DNA of 64,000 bases from VRUE01 sp036276735 (GCA_036276735.1 DASUOH010000013.1:13191-77190); one strand, 5' to 3'. Shown: positions 8,864 to 17,548, counted from the stretch's first letter. The notes: a model not told the origin generated them from the sequence alone. Program-made: numbers and translations.

Positions 8864-9796
8864 CTAATCCAGCGCTTCGCGGAAGCCCTGGCGCCAGCTG
8901 GGGTAGCGGGGCTGCCAGCCGAGCTCGCGCTTCGCCTTGGCGTTGGAGGCGCCGCGCAGCTGGGTGGCGTTCGCGGCCACCGCCCGTCCGGCGACCAGCT
9001 TCGCGAGCCAGACCGGCACGCGGCGCGGCGGCTTGGCGCCGAGCGCCTCGGCGTAGACGGGCACCCACTCACGCATCGCCGCCGGCTCGTCGTCGGCGAC
9101 GTTGTAAACCCCGGGCGATCCCGCGCTTAGCGCGGAGACGGTCGCGCTCGCCGCGTCCTCGACGTGCAGGAAGGAGAAGGTCCCGCTCCCCTCACCGACG
9201 ATCGGCAGCCGGCGGCGTCGCGCTTCGTCGGCCTGAAAGCCGTTCGGGGCAAAGTGGGTGCCCGGGCCGTAGAACCAGCCGTAGCGCAACACGACTCCCT
9301 CGACGCCCTCAGCCTCCGTCACCTGTCGCTCGAGGTCGAGCAACGCCCCCACCGCCTCGCCAAAGGGCGGCGGCGCCTCCTTGTATAGGGCCGCCTGCTC
9401 GTCCTTGACCCAGCCGCCGACGGGCTCGTAGAAGAAGGCGACGCTCTCGGCGACCATTCGCCGCGCCCCCGCCTTCCGCGCGGCCTCGATCAGGTTGCGC
9501 GTCCCCTCGGTCCGCACGCGGTTCGTCGGCCCGATCGGGTCCTTCTTCCAGTCCATTCGGTCGGGCAGGGCGGTGAGGGCGTGGACCACGGTCTCCGGAC
9601 GCGCCGACGTAACGGCCGCGGCCAATGCTTCGCGGTCGAAGACGTCGCAGACGACCGCCTCAGCCCCTGCCCCCTCGATCTCCTCCGCCCGCTCCCGCCG
9701 CCGCGTCATCCCGGTCACCTCGTGACCGGCCTCTACCAGCTGGCGCACCAGCGGCCTGCCGAGCGCCCCGCTCGCCCCGGCGACGAAGACCCTCAC
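8864..9796 (-). CDS. NAD-dependent epimerase/dehydratase family protein (extended SDR)
   Basis: 310 residues. The Rossmann motif is at the N-terminus (VFVAGASGALGRP, residues 3-15). The region SVAFFYEP replaces the usual active-site YxxxK layout, so this is an atypical extended SDR rather than a clear sugar epimerase. Later SDR features are present: LRYGWFYGPGTHF, FLHVEDAASA and a C-terminal GWQPRYPSWRQGF. The substrate cannot be read from sequence. It is translationally coupled (ATGA, 9793-9796) to the small membrane protein upstream, and the mntA-hepT pair follows 57 bp downstream. Confidence 0.85.
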   Translation of the reverse strand: MRVFVAGASGALGRPLVRQLVEAGHEVTGMTRRRERAEEIEGAGAEAVVCDVFDREALAAAVTSARPETVVHALTALPDRMDWKKDPIGPTNRVRTEGTRNLIEAARKAGARRMVAESVAFFYEPVGGWVKDEQAALYKEAPPPFGEAVGALLDLERQVTEAEGVEGVVLRYGWFYGPGTHFAPNGFQADEARRRRLPIVGEGSGTFSFLHVEDAASATVSALSAGSPGVYNVADDEPAAMREWVPVYAEALGAKPPRRVPVWLAKLVAGRAVAANATQLRGASNAKAKRELGWQPRYPSWRQGFREALD

Positions 9797-10197
9797 TCTG
9801 CCTCCCTCGCCCCTTCCGGCCGCAGCCGTTCAGAAGCGCGAGCCAGCCAAGCGGCCCCCGCGGCCCCGAAGGCAAGCAGCAGCGTGTCGGCCCAGCCGCG
9901 CCCCTCGCTGCGCGCTTCCCCAGTGTCGAAGGCGTGGTTGAGCGCGTGCGCTCCGTACCAGACCGCCCCCAGCCAGAGCAGTGGCGCCCGCCAAGACGGC
10001 CGTACGACCGCAATCCCGACGGCGACTCCGAAGGCCAGGAAGAACGAACCCACGTCGCCGATGTAGTGAGAGTTCTGGACGCCGTAGCGGCCGATCTCCT
10101 CGAAGAAGGTGCCGGGCGCAAGCAGGGCCAGCCCACCCATGGCGACGTGGTAGGCAGCGATCGCCGCCAAAACAGCCCTCAGAGCGCGCTCGCTCAT
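9793..10197 (-). CDS. Small four-helix membrane protein
   Basis: 134 residues from ATG 10197. Four hydrophobic stretches are visible at about 7-27, 48-68, 74-95 and 113-130. The loop after helix 1 has PGTFFEEIGRYGVQNSHYIGDVG, here described only as a conserved-looking NSHYIGD motif. I do not recognise a function. A longer frame reaches 10338, but it would cross the divergent vapB promoter, and TAGGCT 8 nt before 10197 supports a leaderless start. The gene overlaps the epimerase-like gene by 4 bp, so the two probably work together. Confidence 0.75.
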   Translation of the reverse strand: MSERALRAVLAAIAAYHVAMGGLALLAPGTFFEEIGRYGVQNSHYIGDVGSFFLAFGVAVGIAVVRPSWRAPLLWLGAVWYGAHALNHAFDTGEARSEGRGWADTLLLAFGAAGAAWLARASERLRPEGAREAE

Positions 10198-10205
10198 GGC
10201 GGCGA

Positions 10206-10211
10206 AGCCTA
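10206..10211 (-). promoter_or_regulatory. -10-like box, leaderless start of the 10197 membrane gene
   Basis: TAGGCT on the minus strand, 8 nt before ATG 10197. Confidence 0.5.
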
Positions 10212-10289
10212 TTTGGAGGGGAGAGATTGCGCCTCTCGGTCCTTTACCGAGACATGCATGCTGCCGAGACCACCGCTCCGTTGGAGTCG

Positions 10290-10312
10290 GTGTACCGTGA
10301 TTGCGGTACACT
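10290..10312 (+). promoter_or_regulatory. VapB autoregulatory operator overlapping the vapBC -10 box
   Basis: A perfect inverted repeat with 8-bp arms (GTGTACCG / CGGTACAC) and a 6-bp spacer spans 10290-10311. Its right arm overlaps a -10-like TACACT (10307-10312) that is 7 nt before the vapB ATG. VapB-type antitoxins bind such palindromes and repress their own operon, so this is the expected operator; the assignment is by position and symmetry. Confidence 0.75.
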
Positions 10313-10319
10313 GACAGCC

Positions 10320-10580
10320 ATGCCGGCGAAGAGCCCACGCGTTCAAGTCACCGTCGATCCCGCCCTGGAGGCGGCGATGGCCGAAATCGACCCCAATCCG
10401 AACAGCAAGTCGCGCCTGATCCGCGACTTGGCCTTGCGCGGAGCTGAAGTCGCGGCAGAGGACAGGCGGCGGCATGCCGAAGCGACGGAGACGCTTTTGA
10501 AGATCGCACGCGGCGAGATCGAGGTAGATCTCACCGGGGCACAGGAAGCCTGGGAAGAACGCGAGGCCGAAGTCGAATGA
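10320..10580 (+). CDS. vapB: VapB-like antitoxin
   Basis: 86 residues. The N-terminus (SPRVQVTVDPALEAAM) fits a ribbon-helix-helix DNA-binding domain, followed by SKSRLIRDLALRGAE and an acidic helical C-terminus that would wrap the toxin. It precedes a PIN-domain gene with a 4-bp ATGA overlap (10577-10580). Upstream frame extension is excluded because it would cross the operator. Predicted role: neutralise VapC and repress the operon. Confidence 0.83.
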   Translation: MPAKSPRVQVTVDPALEAAMAEIDPNPNSKSRLIRDLALRGAEVAAEDRRRHAEATETLLKIARGEIEVDLTGAQEAWEEREAEVE

Positions 10581-10987
10581 AGCCACCGGGCTCGGGGGTT
10601 CCCCTTGTCGTCGATACCTCCGCTTGGATCCGCCACCGCAATGCGGCCTCTCGAGCGTATTGGGAAGCTGCAGCTCGAGATGATTTGCTCGTCTCCTGCC
10701 CGGTAGCTGCCTTGGAGATCCTCCGAGCCTCGGCAAACGAGAAGGAGTTCCAAGTCCTGGACCGAACCTTCGGCGCGCTGCCACAGGCGCCGGTCACCGA
10801 CTCTGTCTGCAAGGCAGCGCTTTCGGCCGCACGGGAGCTCGGCGCCCGCCGGCGCCTTCCTGTTGCTGACTACCTGATCGCCGCTGCGGCCGCCGAGCGA
10901 GGCTTCGGCGTCCTCCACGCCGACAAGCACTTCGACCTGCTCGCGGAGGTGCTCGAGTTCGAGAGCGTGCGGTTGCCTACCAGATGA
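10577..10987 (+). CDS. vapC: VapC-like PIN-domain ribonuclease toxin
   Basis: 136 residues. PIN active-site acids are all present: D13 (VVDTSAW), E47 (AALEIL), D98 (VADYLIAA) and D116 (LHADKHFD). PIN toxins of this type cut tRNA or rRNA in a Mg2+-dependent way. The exact RNA target is not predictable. The 3' end overlaps the convergent L,D-transpeptidase gene by 11 bp. Confidence 0.9.
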   Translation: MKPPGSGVPLVVDTSAWIRHRNAASRAYWEAAARDDLLVSCPVAALEILRASANEKEFQVLDRTFGALPQAPVTDSVCKAALSAARELGARRRLPVADYLIAAAAAERGFGVLHADKHFDLLAEVLEFESVRLPTR

Positions 10988-11903
10988 AGATGTCTTCGCC
11001 GAACTCGATCCGCTCGTAAATCTCGGGCTGGTCGGCGATGAAGGTCCGCAGGCAGCCGTGGCTGGCCGGGTAGTCGGGAACCGACTCGTAGCCGTGCACC
11101 GCGTAGCCGCCGTAGAAGTACCAGGAGTAGTACATGCCGTGCGAGTTGTAGCCGGGTTCGGTGCGGATGAACTCGAAGCGGCCGGTGACGGTCGGCGTCG
11201 CCGAGGTGCCGGAGGAGATCGGGTAGATCGCGTAGGGCCTATCGCCCTTGGCAAAGACGAGCACCTGCTTGGAGAGCGGCGCCTCGACGTGACGGCCGGC
11301 GCCCGGGTGGCGGACCCGGTAGCCGCCGCGCCCGGCAAAGACTTTCTTCACCAGGCCCTTGCCGGCGCGCATCGTGCGCGCCATGTCGTTCACTTTGCGG
11401 TAGGCGAGGACGCCGCGCGCCGTCTTGCCGCCGAAGCAGCGGCCGTCGTTCGTGATGTAGCCCATCTTGCGCATCGCCTTCTTGAAGCCGACGACCACCG
11501 GCCCGCACTTGCCCTGCCGCAGGGCGACGAAGCTGACCCGCCAGCTCTTGCGCACGGTGCTGTCACCGCCGACCAGCGCGGTCGGCGCGTGGCGGGCGCT
11601 GACCGCGTACTTACCCGCCCCCTTGATTCTGATCCGCGCGCCGAAGGAGCCGGCGCCGCCCTTGCCCTTGCCGACCCTGACACTGGTCCGCTTGACCGGC
11701 TTGCCGTTCACATAGAAGGTGACGGCGACCTTCTGGTTCGGCGCGTAGGGCCGCAGCGTTCCGGCGACCCTCACGGTGCTGAGGATGCGCGCCTTGCCGG
11801 CCTCCAGCCCAAGCGGCTTGATCTTCACGGTCGCGGCACTCGCGCTACCGGTGATGGCCAGTGCCGCCGCGAGGACGAGAGCTGGAAACAGGCGGCGACT
11901 CAC
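10977..11903 (-). CDS. Secreted L,D-transpeptidase (YkuD family)
   Basis: 308 residues, GTG start at 11903. Signal peptide at 1-23 (ends ASA/A). Residues 25-120 look like an Ig-like beta domain, and 130-190 resemble a peptidoglycan-binding-like helical region with two Cys (GKCGPVV, DGRCFGG). The YkuD catalytic domain is at the C-terminus with H270 (VHGYES), H282 and the nucleophile C284 in SHGCLR. The enzyme would make 3-3 cross-links in peptidoglycan or attach proteins to it, outside the membrane. TAGCAT lies 7 nt upstream of the start, inside the end of the CPBP gene. Confidence 0.92.
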   Translation of the reverse strand: MSRRLFPALVLAAALAITGSASAATVKIKPLGLEAGKARILSTVRVAGTLRPYAPNQKVAVTFYVNGKPVKRTSVRVGKGKGGAGSFGARIRIKGAGKYAVSARHAPTALVGGDSTVRKSWRVSFVALRQGKCGPVVVGFKKAMRKMGYITNDGRCFGGKTARGVLAYRKVNDMARTMRAGKGLVKKVFAGRGGYRVRHPGAGRHVEAPLSKQVLVFAKGDRPYAIYPISSGTSATPTVTGRFEFIRTEPGYNSHGMYYSWYFYGGYAVHGYESVPDYPASHGCLRTFIADQPEIYERIEFGEDIFIW

Positions 11904-11910
11904 CGGCGGA

Positions 11911-11916
11911 ATGCTA
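11911..11916 (-). promoter_or_regulatory. -10-like box of the L,D-transpeptidase gene
   Basis: TAGCAT on the minus strand, 7 nt before GTG 11903; it overlaps the stop codon of the upstream CPBP gene. Confidence 0.5.
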
Positions 11917-12618
11917 CTGAGCGGCCAGGGCGACGGAGTTGTTCAGCGCGTGCAGGAGGATCCCCGGCATGATCGAGCCGATCTTCTCGTAGAGCAGCGC
12001 CAGGATGAAGCCGAAGGCGATCAGCGGCGGCACGGCACTGATTCCGGTGAAGGCGTGCAGCCCGCCGAAGACGGCGCCGCTGAGCAGCGCCGCCAGCAGC
12101 ATCGGCATGCGCCGCCTCATGCCGCCAAAGATCATGCCGCGGAAGAAGACCTCCTCGCTGATCGGCGCCGCGACCGCGATCAGGAGGATCTGGAAGGGCA
12201 AGCTGCCGAAGGTGTCGGCGATGTCTTCCTGCTCGGGTTCGCCGACCAGCGCCACGTAGACCGCGGCGAAGACGAGATAGGCGCCGACGGCCGCGAGCAT
12301 GTAGAGCCAGGCGGAGCGGCCAAAGCGCCGCAGCCCGAGCCGCCGCAGCGCTTCGCGCCACGGTACCCGCCCCATCGTCGCGATCACGAGCGGGATCGCG
12401 ACGAACGCCAGCGCGCCAATCGTCTGCAGGACGACGGCGGCGGCGGCGCTGAGATCCTCTTCCCCCACCGGGTTGTCGATGGCGAGCGCGACCCCAGCGA
12501 ACACCGACTGCACGCTGAGGGCGACGAAGAGCCCGATCGTCGCCGCGCCCGGTCCCCACGTTGCGTAGGGAAAGCGGGCCGGCCGCTCGACAGGGGCAGT
12601 GGCTAGTTTGCCCTCCAT
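11914..12618 (-). CDS. CPBP-family intramembrane metalloprotease
   Basis: 234 residues from ATG 12618; a GTG at 12651 would add 11. About six to eight membrane helices. The CPBP/CAAX-protease motifs are intact: SEEVFFRGM (E155, E156, R160), FGGLHAF (H188) and LLHALNNS (H223). Substrates in bacteria are mostly unknown; related proteins process peptides or confer resistance. Its 5' end overlaps the start of the divergent mscS-like gene, so there is no intergenic space between them. Confidence 0.88.
   Translation of the reverse strand: MEGKLATAPVERPARFPYATWGPGAATIGLFVALSVQSVFAGVALAIDNPVGEEDLSAAAAVVLQTIGALAFVAIPLVIATMGRVPWREALRRLGLRRFGRSAWLYMLAAVGAYLVFAAVYVALVGEPEQEDIADTFGSLPFQILLIAVAAPISEEVFFRGMIFGGMRRRMPMLLAALLSGAVFGGLHAFTGISAVPPLIAFGFILALLYEKIGSIMPGILLHALNNSVALAAQ
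12604..12609 (+). promoter_or_regulatory. -10-like box of the small MscS gene
   Basis: TAGTTT, 7 nt before ATG 12617, lying within the 5' part of the divergent CPBP gene. Confidence 0.5.
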
Positions 12619-13033
12619 GTCGCCGGCAGTCTCACAGGTCTCGCGGTCCACCCGGACCCGGTTGCGCTTCCTGCGGCGCCTCGTCGTGCTCGTCGTCTTC
12701 CTGGTGCTGGCGGCGGTCGCTCTCGCTCAGTTCACCGAGCTGCAACGACTCGCCACCGCCATCCTCGCCTCGACCGCCGTGCTCGCCGCGATCGTAGGCT
12801 TGGCCGCTCAGCACACGCTCGGCAACATGGTCGCCGGCATCCAGCTCGCCGTCTCGCAGCCGATCCGGATAGGCGACCGGATCTCCTTCGAGGAGATCGA
12901 GGGCCGCGTCATCGACATAACGCTCGCCTACACCTACGTCGACCCCGGCGACGCGACGACCTTCGTCATCCCCAACCAGAAGCTGGTGGACGGGATAGTG
13001 CACAACCACTCGACCGGCGACACGCAGGGCTGA
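12617..13033 (+). CDS. Minimal MscS-type mechanosensitive channel protein
   Basis: 138 residues. Two hydrophobic helices (about 20-42 and 48-75) are followed by the MscS pore/beta signature: GLAAQHTLGNMVAGIQL, IRIGDRI and VIPNQKLVDGIVHNHS. The large C-terminal alpha-beta cage of MscS is missing, so this is a short member ending right after the beta domain. It likely forms or modulates a tension-gated channel that releases solutes on hypo-osmotic shock. Start chosen by TAGTTT 7 nt upstream. Confidence 0.83.
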   Translation: MSPAVSQVSRSTRTRLRFLRRLVVLVVFLVLAAVALAQFTELQRLATAILASTAVLAAIVGLAAQHTLGNMVAGIQLAVSQPIRIGDRISFEEIEGRVIDITLAYTYVDPGDATTFVIPNQKLVDGIVHNHSTGDTQG

Positions 13034-13051
13034 CCGACACAAAGGTCGAAG

Positions 13052-13057
13052 TACCCT
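13052..13057 (+). promoter_or_regulatory. -10-like box of the PBP operon
   Basis: TACCCT, 7 nt before ATG 13065. The same hexamer and spacing precede the response regulator at 18779. Confidence 0.5.
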
Positions 13058-13064
13058 TCCTCTG

Positions 13065-15227
13065 ATGACGCAGCGCAATCGACGCCGCCACCGGCGCCGC
13101 GGCGGCGCCCGCAGCAAGGTCGCCTTCGTCCTCGCCGGGGCCCTCGCCGCCTGCGCGGTTGGGGCGATCGCGGCTGCCTCCTGGGTGATCGACGTCGCCG
13201 CCGACGCCCCGCCGCTCTCCGACTGCCGCCCGATCGAGCGCGGCGGCAACTCGATCCTGATCGCCGGCGACGGCAGCAAGCTCGGCTACATCGCCTCAGA
13301 AGAGGCTCGCACCCCCGTCTCGATCGAGCGCATCCCGGCCGACCTCGAGTACGCAACGGTCGCGATCGAGGACGAGCGGTTCTTCGAGCACGACGGGGTC
13401 GACTACGAGGGTGGCCTGCGCGCGCTGGTCGAGAACATCGAGGCTGGCGAGGTCGTGCAGGGCGGCTCGACGATCACCATGCAGCTGATGCGGAACCTCT
13501 GCATCACGGACCCCAAACGCAACCTCGAGCGCAAGATCCAGGAGGCGACGCTGGCGGTCGAGTACGAGAAGAAGTTCTCCAAGCGGGACATCCTCGGCAA
13601 GTACCTCAACGGCGCCTCCTACGGGACGATCTACGGCACCACCGCCGTCGGCGTCCAAGCCGCCTCCCGCATCTACTTCTCCAAGCCGGTCTGGAAGCTG
13701 ACGCTCGAGCAGGCGGCGCTGCTGGCGGGCCTGCCCCAGGCCCCCTCCGACTACAACCCGATCCTCAACCCCGAGGGCGCCCGCGAGCGGCGCAACGACG
13801 TGCTCGCCAGCATGGCCAAGCTCGGCTACATCTCGCGCGAGCGGGCTCGGGAGGGGCAGCAGAAGGGCCTCGGGATCAAGCTCTCCGACACCTACTTCGT
13901 CCAGCGCCAGCCCTACTTCTTCGACTACGTCGAGGACAAGCTGATCGAGGCCTACGGCGTCAACACGGTCCGCAAAGGCGGCCTGCGGGTCCATACGACG
14001 GTCGACCCGCGCCTCCAGGAAGTCGGCCTGGAAGCGATGCGCTCGGCGCTGCCCTACTCCGAAGACCCTGCCTCGGCGCTTGTCGCGATCGACCCCAGCA
14101 ACGGCCACATCGAGGCGATGGTCTCCAGCTCCAACTACGAGGACAGCCAGTTCAACCTGGCCGCCCAGGGCCACCGGCAGCCCGGCTCGACCTTCAAGAC
14201 CTTCGTGCTGACCGAGGCGATCAGGCAGGGCATCGACCCCTACTCGACCTACTACACCTCGATGCCGCTCAACCTCGACCTGCCCGAGTGGGGGCACTGG
14301 GAGGTGGCGACCGCCGACGAGGGCTACCAGGGGACGATCAACCTCCAGCAGGCGACGGTCGCCTCCGACAACACCGTCTTCGCCCAGCTCGACCTCGACG
14401 TCGGCCCCGAGAACGTCGCCGAGACGGCGAAGTCGATGGGGATCGTGACCGAACTCGACGGCATCCCGGCCGAGGGGATCGGCGGGTTGCGGATCGGCGT
14501 CTCACCACTGGAGATGGCCTCCGCCTACGCGACGCTTGCCGCAGGCGGCATCCGCCGCGATCCAATCGCGATCACGCGGGTCGTCTTCCCCAGCGGTCGG
14601 GTCGACCGCCCCGAGCGGGAGGAGCCTAAGCGCGTCCTGCCTGAAGCGGTGGCGTACGAGGTGACGCAGCTACTGCGCGACAACATCACCGGCGGGACCG
14701 GCACCTCGGCCTACACCGGCTGCGCCGGCCAGGCGGGGAAGACGGGGACGACCGACAACTACACCGACGCCTGGTTCGCCGGCTACCAGCCCAACCTCTC
14801 GACCGTGGTCTGGGTCGGCTACCCGCAGTCGAACGACATCGAAATGACCAGCGTCCACGGCACGACGGTCTTCGGCGGCACCTTCCCGGCCCAGATCTGG
14901 AACTCGCTCTATGTCAACGGGGAAATCCCCTGCGAGGAATTCGAGGAACCCGAGACGCCGATCAGCTGGGCGCCCTACTACGGCCAGTACACGCAGTCGG
15001 GCGGCAGTAGCTACGACGACAGCTACTACGAAGGCGCCGAAGAGCCGGGCGAATACGAAGAGGAAGCGCAGCGCAAAGGCGAGGAAGCGACCGGTGGCTA
15101 TGACCCCGACGCCTACGCGCCCGGCGCCGGCCAGGAACCGACGCCTGCGCCCGAACCGGCGCCGAGCGGCGGTGGCAACCCTGGCGTCGGCGGTGGTGGC
15201 GAAACCGGCGGCGTCGGCGCCGGTTAG
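13065..15227 (+). CDS. Class A penicillin-binding protein (glycosyltransferase + transpeptidase)
   Basis: 720 residues. A basic cytoplasmic N-terminus and one membrane helix (18-42) precede the GT51 domain with the catalytic region IEDERFFEHDGVD (E102) and GGSTITMQLMRN. The transpeptidase domain has S375-x-x-K378 (PGSTFKTF), SDN at 434-436 and KTGT at 559-562. The last 80 residues are rich in Glu, Tyr, Pro and Gly and are probably disordered outside the cell. It polymerises and cross-links peptidoglycan. The mannosyltransferase gene begins 6 bp after its stop, so the two form a unit. Confidence 0.95.
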   Translation: MTQRNRRRHRRRGGARSKVAFVLAGALAACAVGAIAAASWVIDVAADAPPLSDCRPIERGGNSILIAGDGSKLGYIASEEARTPVSIERIPADLEYATVAIEDERFFEHDGVDYEGGLRALVENIEAGEVVQGGSTITMQLMRNLCITDPKRNLERKIQEATLAVEYEKKFSKRDILGKYLNGASYGTIYGTTAVGVQAASRIYFSKPVWKLTLEQAALLAGLPQAPSDYNPILNPEGARERRNDVLASMAKLGYISRERAREGQQKGLGIKLSDTYFVQRQPYFFDYVEDKLIEAYGVNTVRKGGLRVHTTVDPRLQEVGLEAMRSALPYSEDPASALVAIDPSNGHIEAMVSSSNYEDSQFNLAAQGHRQPGSTFKTFVLTEAIRQGIDPYSTYYTSMPLNLDLPEWGHWEVATADEGYQGTINLQQATVASDNTVFAQLDLDVGPENVAETAKSMGIVTELDGIPAEGIGGLRIGVSPLEMASAYATLAAGGIRRDPIAITRVVFPSGRVDRPEREEPKRVLPEAVAYEVTQLLRDNITGGTGTSAYTGCAGQAGKTGTTDNYTDAWFAGYQPNLSTVVWVGYPQSNDIEMTSVHGTTVFGGTFPAQIWNSLYVNGEIPCEEFEEPETPISWAPYYGQYTQSGGSSYDDSYYEGAEEPGEYEEEAQRKGEEATGGYDPDAYAPGAGQEPTPAPEPAPSGGGNPGVGGGGETGGVGAG

Positions 15228-15233
15228 TCGCGC

Positions 15234-16325
15234 TTGAGCCCAGAGCTGGCCTACGCCCTGATGTGGGCCGCCTTCGGCGCCTATCTGGGCGTGCTGGCGG
15301 CCGCACCGCGGCTCGGTCGGGGGTTTGTCTGGTGCGCGATCCTCGTCGCTGTCGCCGGCTTCGCGCTGTCGCCGATCCTGCTCTCCCACGACGTCTACAG
15401 CTACCTCGACTACGCCCGGCTGGGGGTCGTCCACGGGATCGATCCATACGTCAGCCCACCGGCGGCGGCTCCAGCCGACCCGGTCTATCCCGACGTCGAG
15501 TGGACGGAGGCGACGAGCGCTTACGGGCCGCTCTTCACCCTGCTCACGTATCCGCTCGCCTGGCTGCCGGTGGACGCGGCGATTGCCGTGCTGAAGGCGC
15601 TCGCCGCGGGCTCGGTCCTCGGCCTCGCGCTCCTTGTCGCCCGCCTCGCGCCGACCCGCGGCCTGGATCCGACCCGGGCGGCCGCTTTCGTCGCGCTCAA
15701 CCCGCTCGTCCTCGTCCACGTCGTCGGCGGCGCCCACAACGATGGGTTGGCGATGTTGGTGGCGATGGTCGGCGTGGCCGGGCTGCTCGCCGCGCGCGAG
15801 GCAAGCGCCGGCGCCGCGCTCGTCGCCGCCGCCGCGATCAAGGCCTCGACTGCCGTGATCGCCCCGTTCGCGCTGCTTGCCGCTGCGCGCCCCGCCCCCT
15901 CTCGGCTTCTCGCCGGCGCGGCGGTCGCGATCGGGGCGCTCGCCCTCGCCGCCTGGCTCGCCTTCGGTTGGGACTGGCTCGGCGCCTTCGGCCTGGCCGG
16001 CGAGAACCAGGGCCGCACGAGCTACATGAGCATCCCAATCACGACCGCTCGGATCCTCGCCCTCGACGCCGACCCGGTCCGCCTCCTAGCCCTCGCCCTA
16101 TACGCCGCGCTCCTCATCTATCTACTTCTCTGGACCTGGCGCGGCGGTGACTGGCTCCGCGCCAGCGCCTGGGCCACCCTCGGCCTCCTGCTCGCCACCT
16201 CCTGGCTCCTCCCCTGGTACCTCGTCTGGGCCCTTCCCCTAGCAGCCCTTTCGAGAGACCGAGCGGCCCAGCTCCTAACCCTCTCCCTGACCGCCTACCA
16301 ATTAGGCGCCCGCATCCCCCTGTAG
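15234..16325 (+). CDS. GT-C polyprenol-phosphate-mannose-dependent mannosyltransferase (MptA/MptB-like)
   Basis: 363 residues, TTG start, about ten membrane helices. The first outer loop has the GT-C style acidic motif LSHDVYSYLDYARL, followed by GIDPYVSPP and TSAYGPLFTLLTYP, as in actinobacterial alpha-1,6-mannosyltransferases that build the mannan core of lipoglycans. Specific linkage and acceptor are not provable here. It is placed right behind a class A PBP, which suggests envelope assembly. The family assignment is from motif memory, so substrate is tentative. Confidence 0.75.
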   Translation: MSPELAYALMWAAFGAYLGVLAAAPRLGRGFVWCAILVAVAGFALSPILLSHDVYSYLDYARLGVVHGIDPYVSPPAAAPADPVYPDVEWTEATSAYGPLFTLLTYPLAWLPVDAAIAVLKALAAGSVLGLALLVARLAPTRGLDPTRAAAFVALNPLVLVHVVGGAHNDGLAMLVAMVGVAGLLAAREASAGAALVAAAAIKASTAVIAPFALLAAARPAPSRLLAGAAVAIGALALAAWLAFGWDWLGAFGLAGENQGRTSYMSIPITTARILALDADPVRLLALALYAALLIYLLLWTWRGGDWLRASAWATLGLLLATSWLLPWYLVWALPLAALSRDRAAQLLTLSLTAYQLGARIPL

Positions 16326-16333
16326 CTCCGCAA

Positions 16334-16444
16334 GAGAGGATCGGGCGCCCCTCTAAGCGGCTTGTACTTTTTCTGAGCGACGATTCTCGGACGGCCGCCC
16401 CCGGTCTTCAGAAAAGTTGAGCGTGAGGGGTGCTCGATCCTCTC
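16334..16444. repeat. Long-hairpin intergenic element, copy 1
   Basis: Lies between the convergent ends of the mannosyltransferase and the YbhN-like gene. Outer arms 16334-16353 and 16425-16444 pair over 20 positions, with two that would be G-U in RNA. Inner arms ACTTTTTCTGA (16366-16376) and TCAGAAAAGT (16408-16417) pair with one bulged T. The apical loop is about 31 nt and GC-rich. The unpaired left side between stems contains GGCTTGT. The same design occurs at 61845-61952. Possible roles: bidirectional terminator, structured RNA or miniature mobile element. Confidence 0.75.
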
Positions 16445-16453
16445 CCTCTCCAG

Positions 16454-17548
16454 TTACAAAATCTCGGGCTGGTGCGTCCGCGGCGGTTCCTCGGCGGCCT
16501 GCTCCTCAGGCGACGGATGCAGCACGCCGGTCGGTATCGACCAACCCTCCCGTTTGCCCAACGCCGTCACCGCGCCCACGTAGCCCAGCTCGACCACCGT
16601 CATCACGCCGCGGACGACGATCGCGATCAGCGAGGCGACCGCGAAGCTCTGGCCCGGGACGGCGACCTTGACCGCCCAGGCGAACGCCGCGTCGCGGATG
16701 CCGAGCCCGGCTGGGGCGACGAGGGTGACGAGCGCCGCAACGTAGCCGACCGCCTGGGCCGAGCCGACGGTGAGAATCTCCTCGTAGGGGATCTCGCTCA
16801 CCGACCTGGCCACGCAGTAGAGGCCGATCGCGACAACGCCCCAGTTGAGGGTGTAGAAGGCGAGCAGCGCGACGATGCCGCGTAGGGAGATAACCGCCGG
16901 AAGCGGTTCGCGGCCGAATGCGCGCAGAACGCGGTCGGTGAGCGGCCGGAACACGCGCGGGCTGAGCACGACGATCAGAACCGGGATGAAGACCAGGACC
17001 GCCCAGCGGATCGGCTCGCCCTCGAGATCTGGATGGCTGATGATGAAGTAGGCGGCGACGATGATCGCCGACGTCGCCGAGATCGCCTGTTCGTAGACGA
17101 TGCTCGCCAGCGTGATCCGCCGCGAGACGCCCGCCCGCTCCGAGAGCAGCAGCCTGCCGAGCACGTAGAGGACGCTGCCGGGTACGTAGCGTGCGAGCAG
17201 CGGCTGTCCCCACGCGACCTGGGCGCGTCCCATGCCGATCTGGTGACCGAGCGATCGCAGGATCAGATCCCAGCCGAGGGCGCTCAACGTGTAGAAGAGC
17301 CCGAGGAAGAGGAAGGCGGGCAGCAGCCAGATGACGTGGAAGTGGACCCCCTCGTCGCGGATCTCGGACCACTGGTTGATGACGGTGAGGACGAGGAAGC
17401 CGAAGACGACCACCGCGATCCCCATCTGGATCGCAAGACGGACGCCCTTGCTGCGCGGCGGCCTGCTCCCGATCCGGGCCGCCGCCGCTCCGACTCGATG
17501 CAGGAATGGTTGTCGCTCGGCCACGTTCCGCCGCACATTAGTCGTCAT
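16454..17548 (-). CDS. YbhN/UPF0104-like flippase-related membrane protein
   Basis: 364 residues with about eight to nine membrane helices. It has the features of the lysylphosphatidylglycerol synthetase TM region family: LGWDLILRSLG, QPLLARYVPGSVLYVLGR, and LVTLVAPAGLGIRDAA. Such proteins are thought to move or process lipid-linked substrates across the membrane. Its position among envelope genes agrees. It faces the divergent thiL. Confidence 0.8.
   Translation of the reverse strand: MTTNVRRNVAERQPFLHRVGAAAARIGSRPPRSKGVRLAIQMGIAVVVFGFLVLTVINQWSEIRDEGVHFHVIWLLPAFLFLGLFYTLSALGWDLILRSLGHQIGMGRAQVAWGQPLLARYVPGSVLYVLGRLLLSERAGVSRRITLASIVYEQAISATSAIIVAAYFIISHPDLEGEPIRWAVLVFIPVLIVVLSPRVFRPLTDRVLRAFGREPLPAVISLRGIVALLAFYTLNWGVVAIGLYCVARSVSEIPYEEILTVGSAQAVGYVAALVTLVAPAGLGIRDAAFAWAVKVAVPGQSFAVASLIAIVVRGVMTVVELGYVGAVTALGKREGWSIPTGVLHPSPEEQAAEEPPRTHQPEIL

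Noticed and set aside
16326..16453. Simple rho-independent terminator only
   Set aside because: The T-run lies on the left side of the inner stem rather than after the hairpin, and the same complex layout recurs at 61845, so a plain terminator does not explain it fully.
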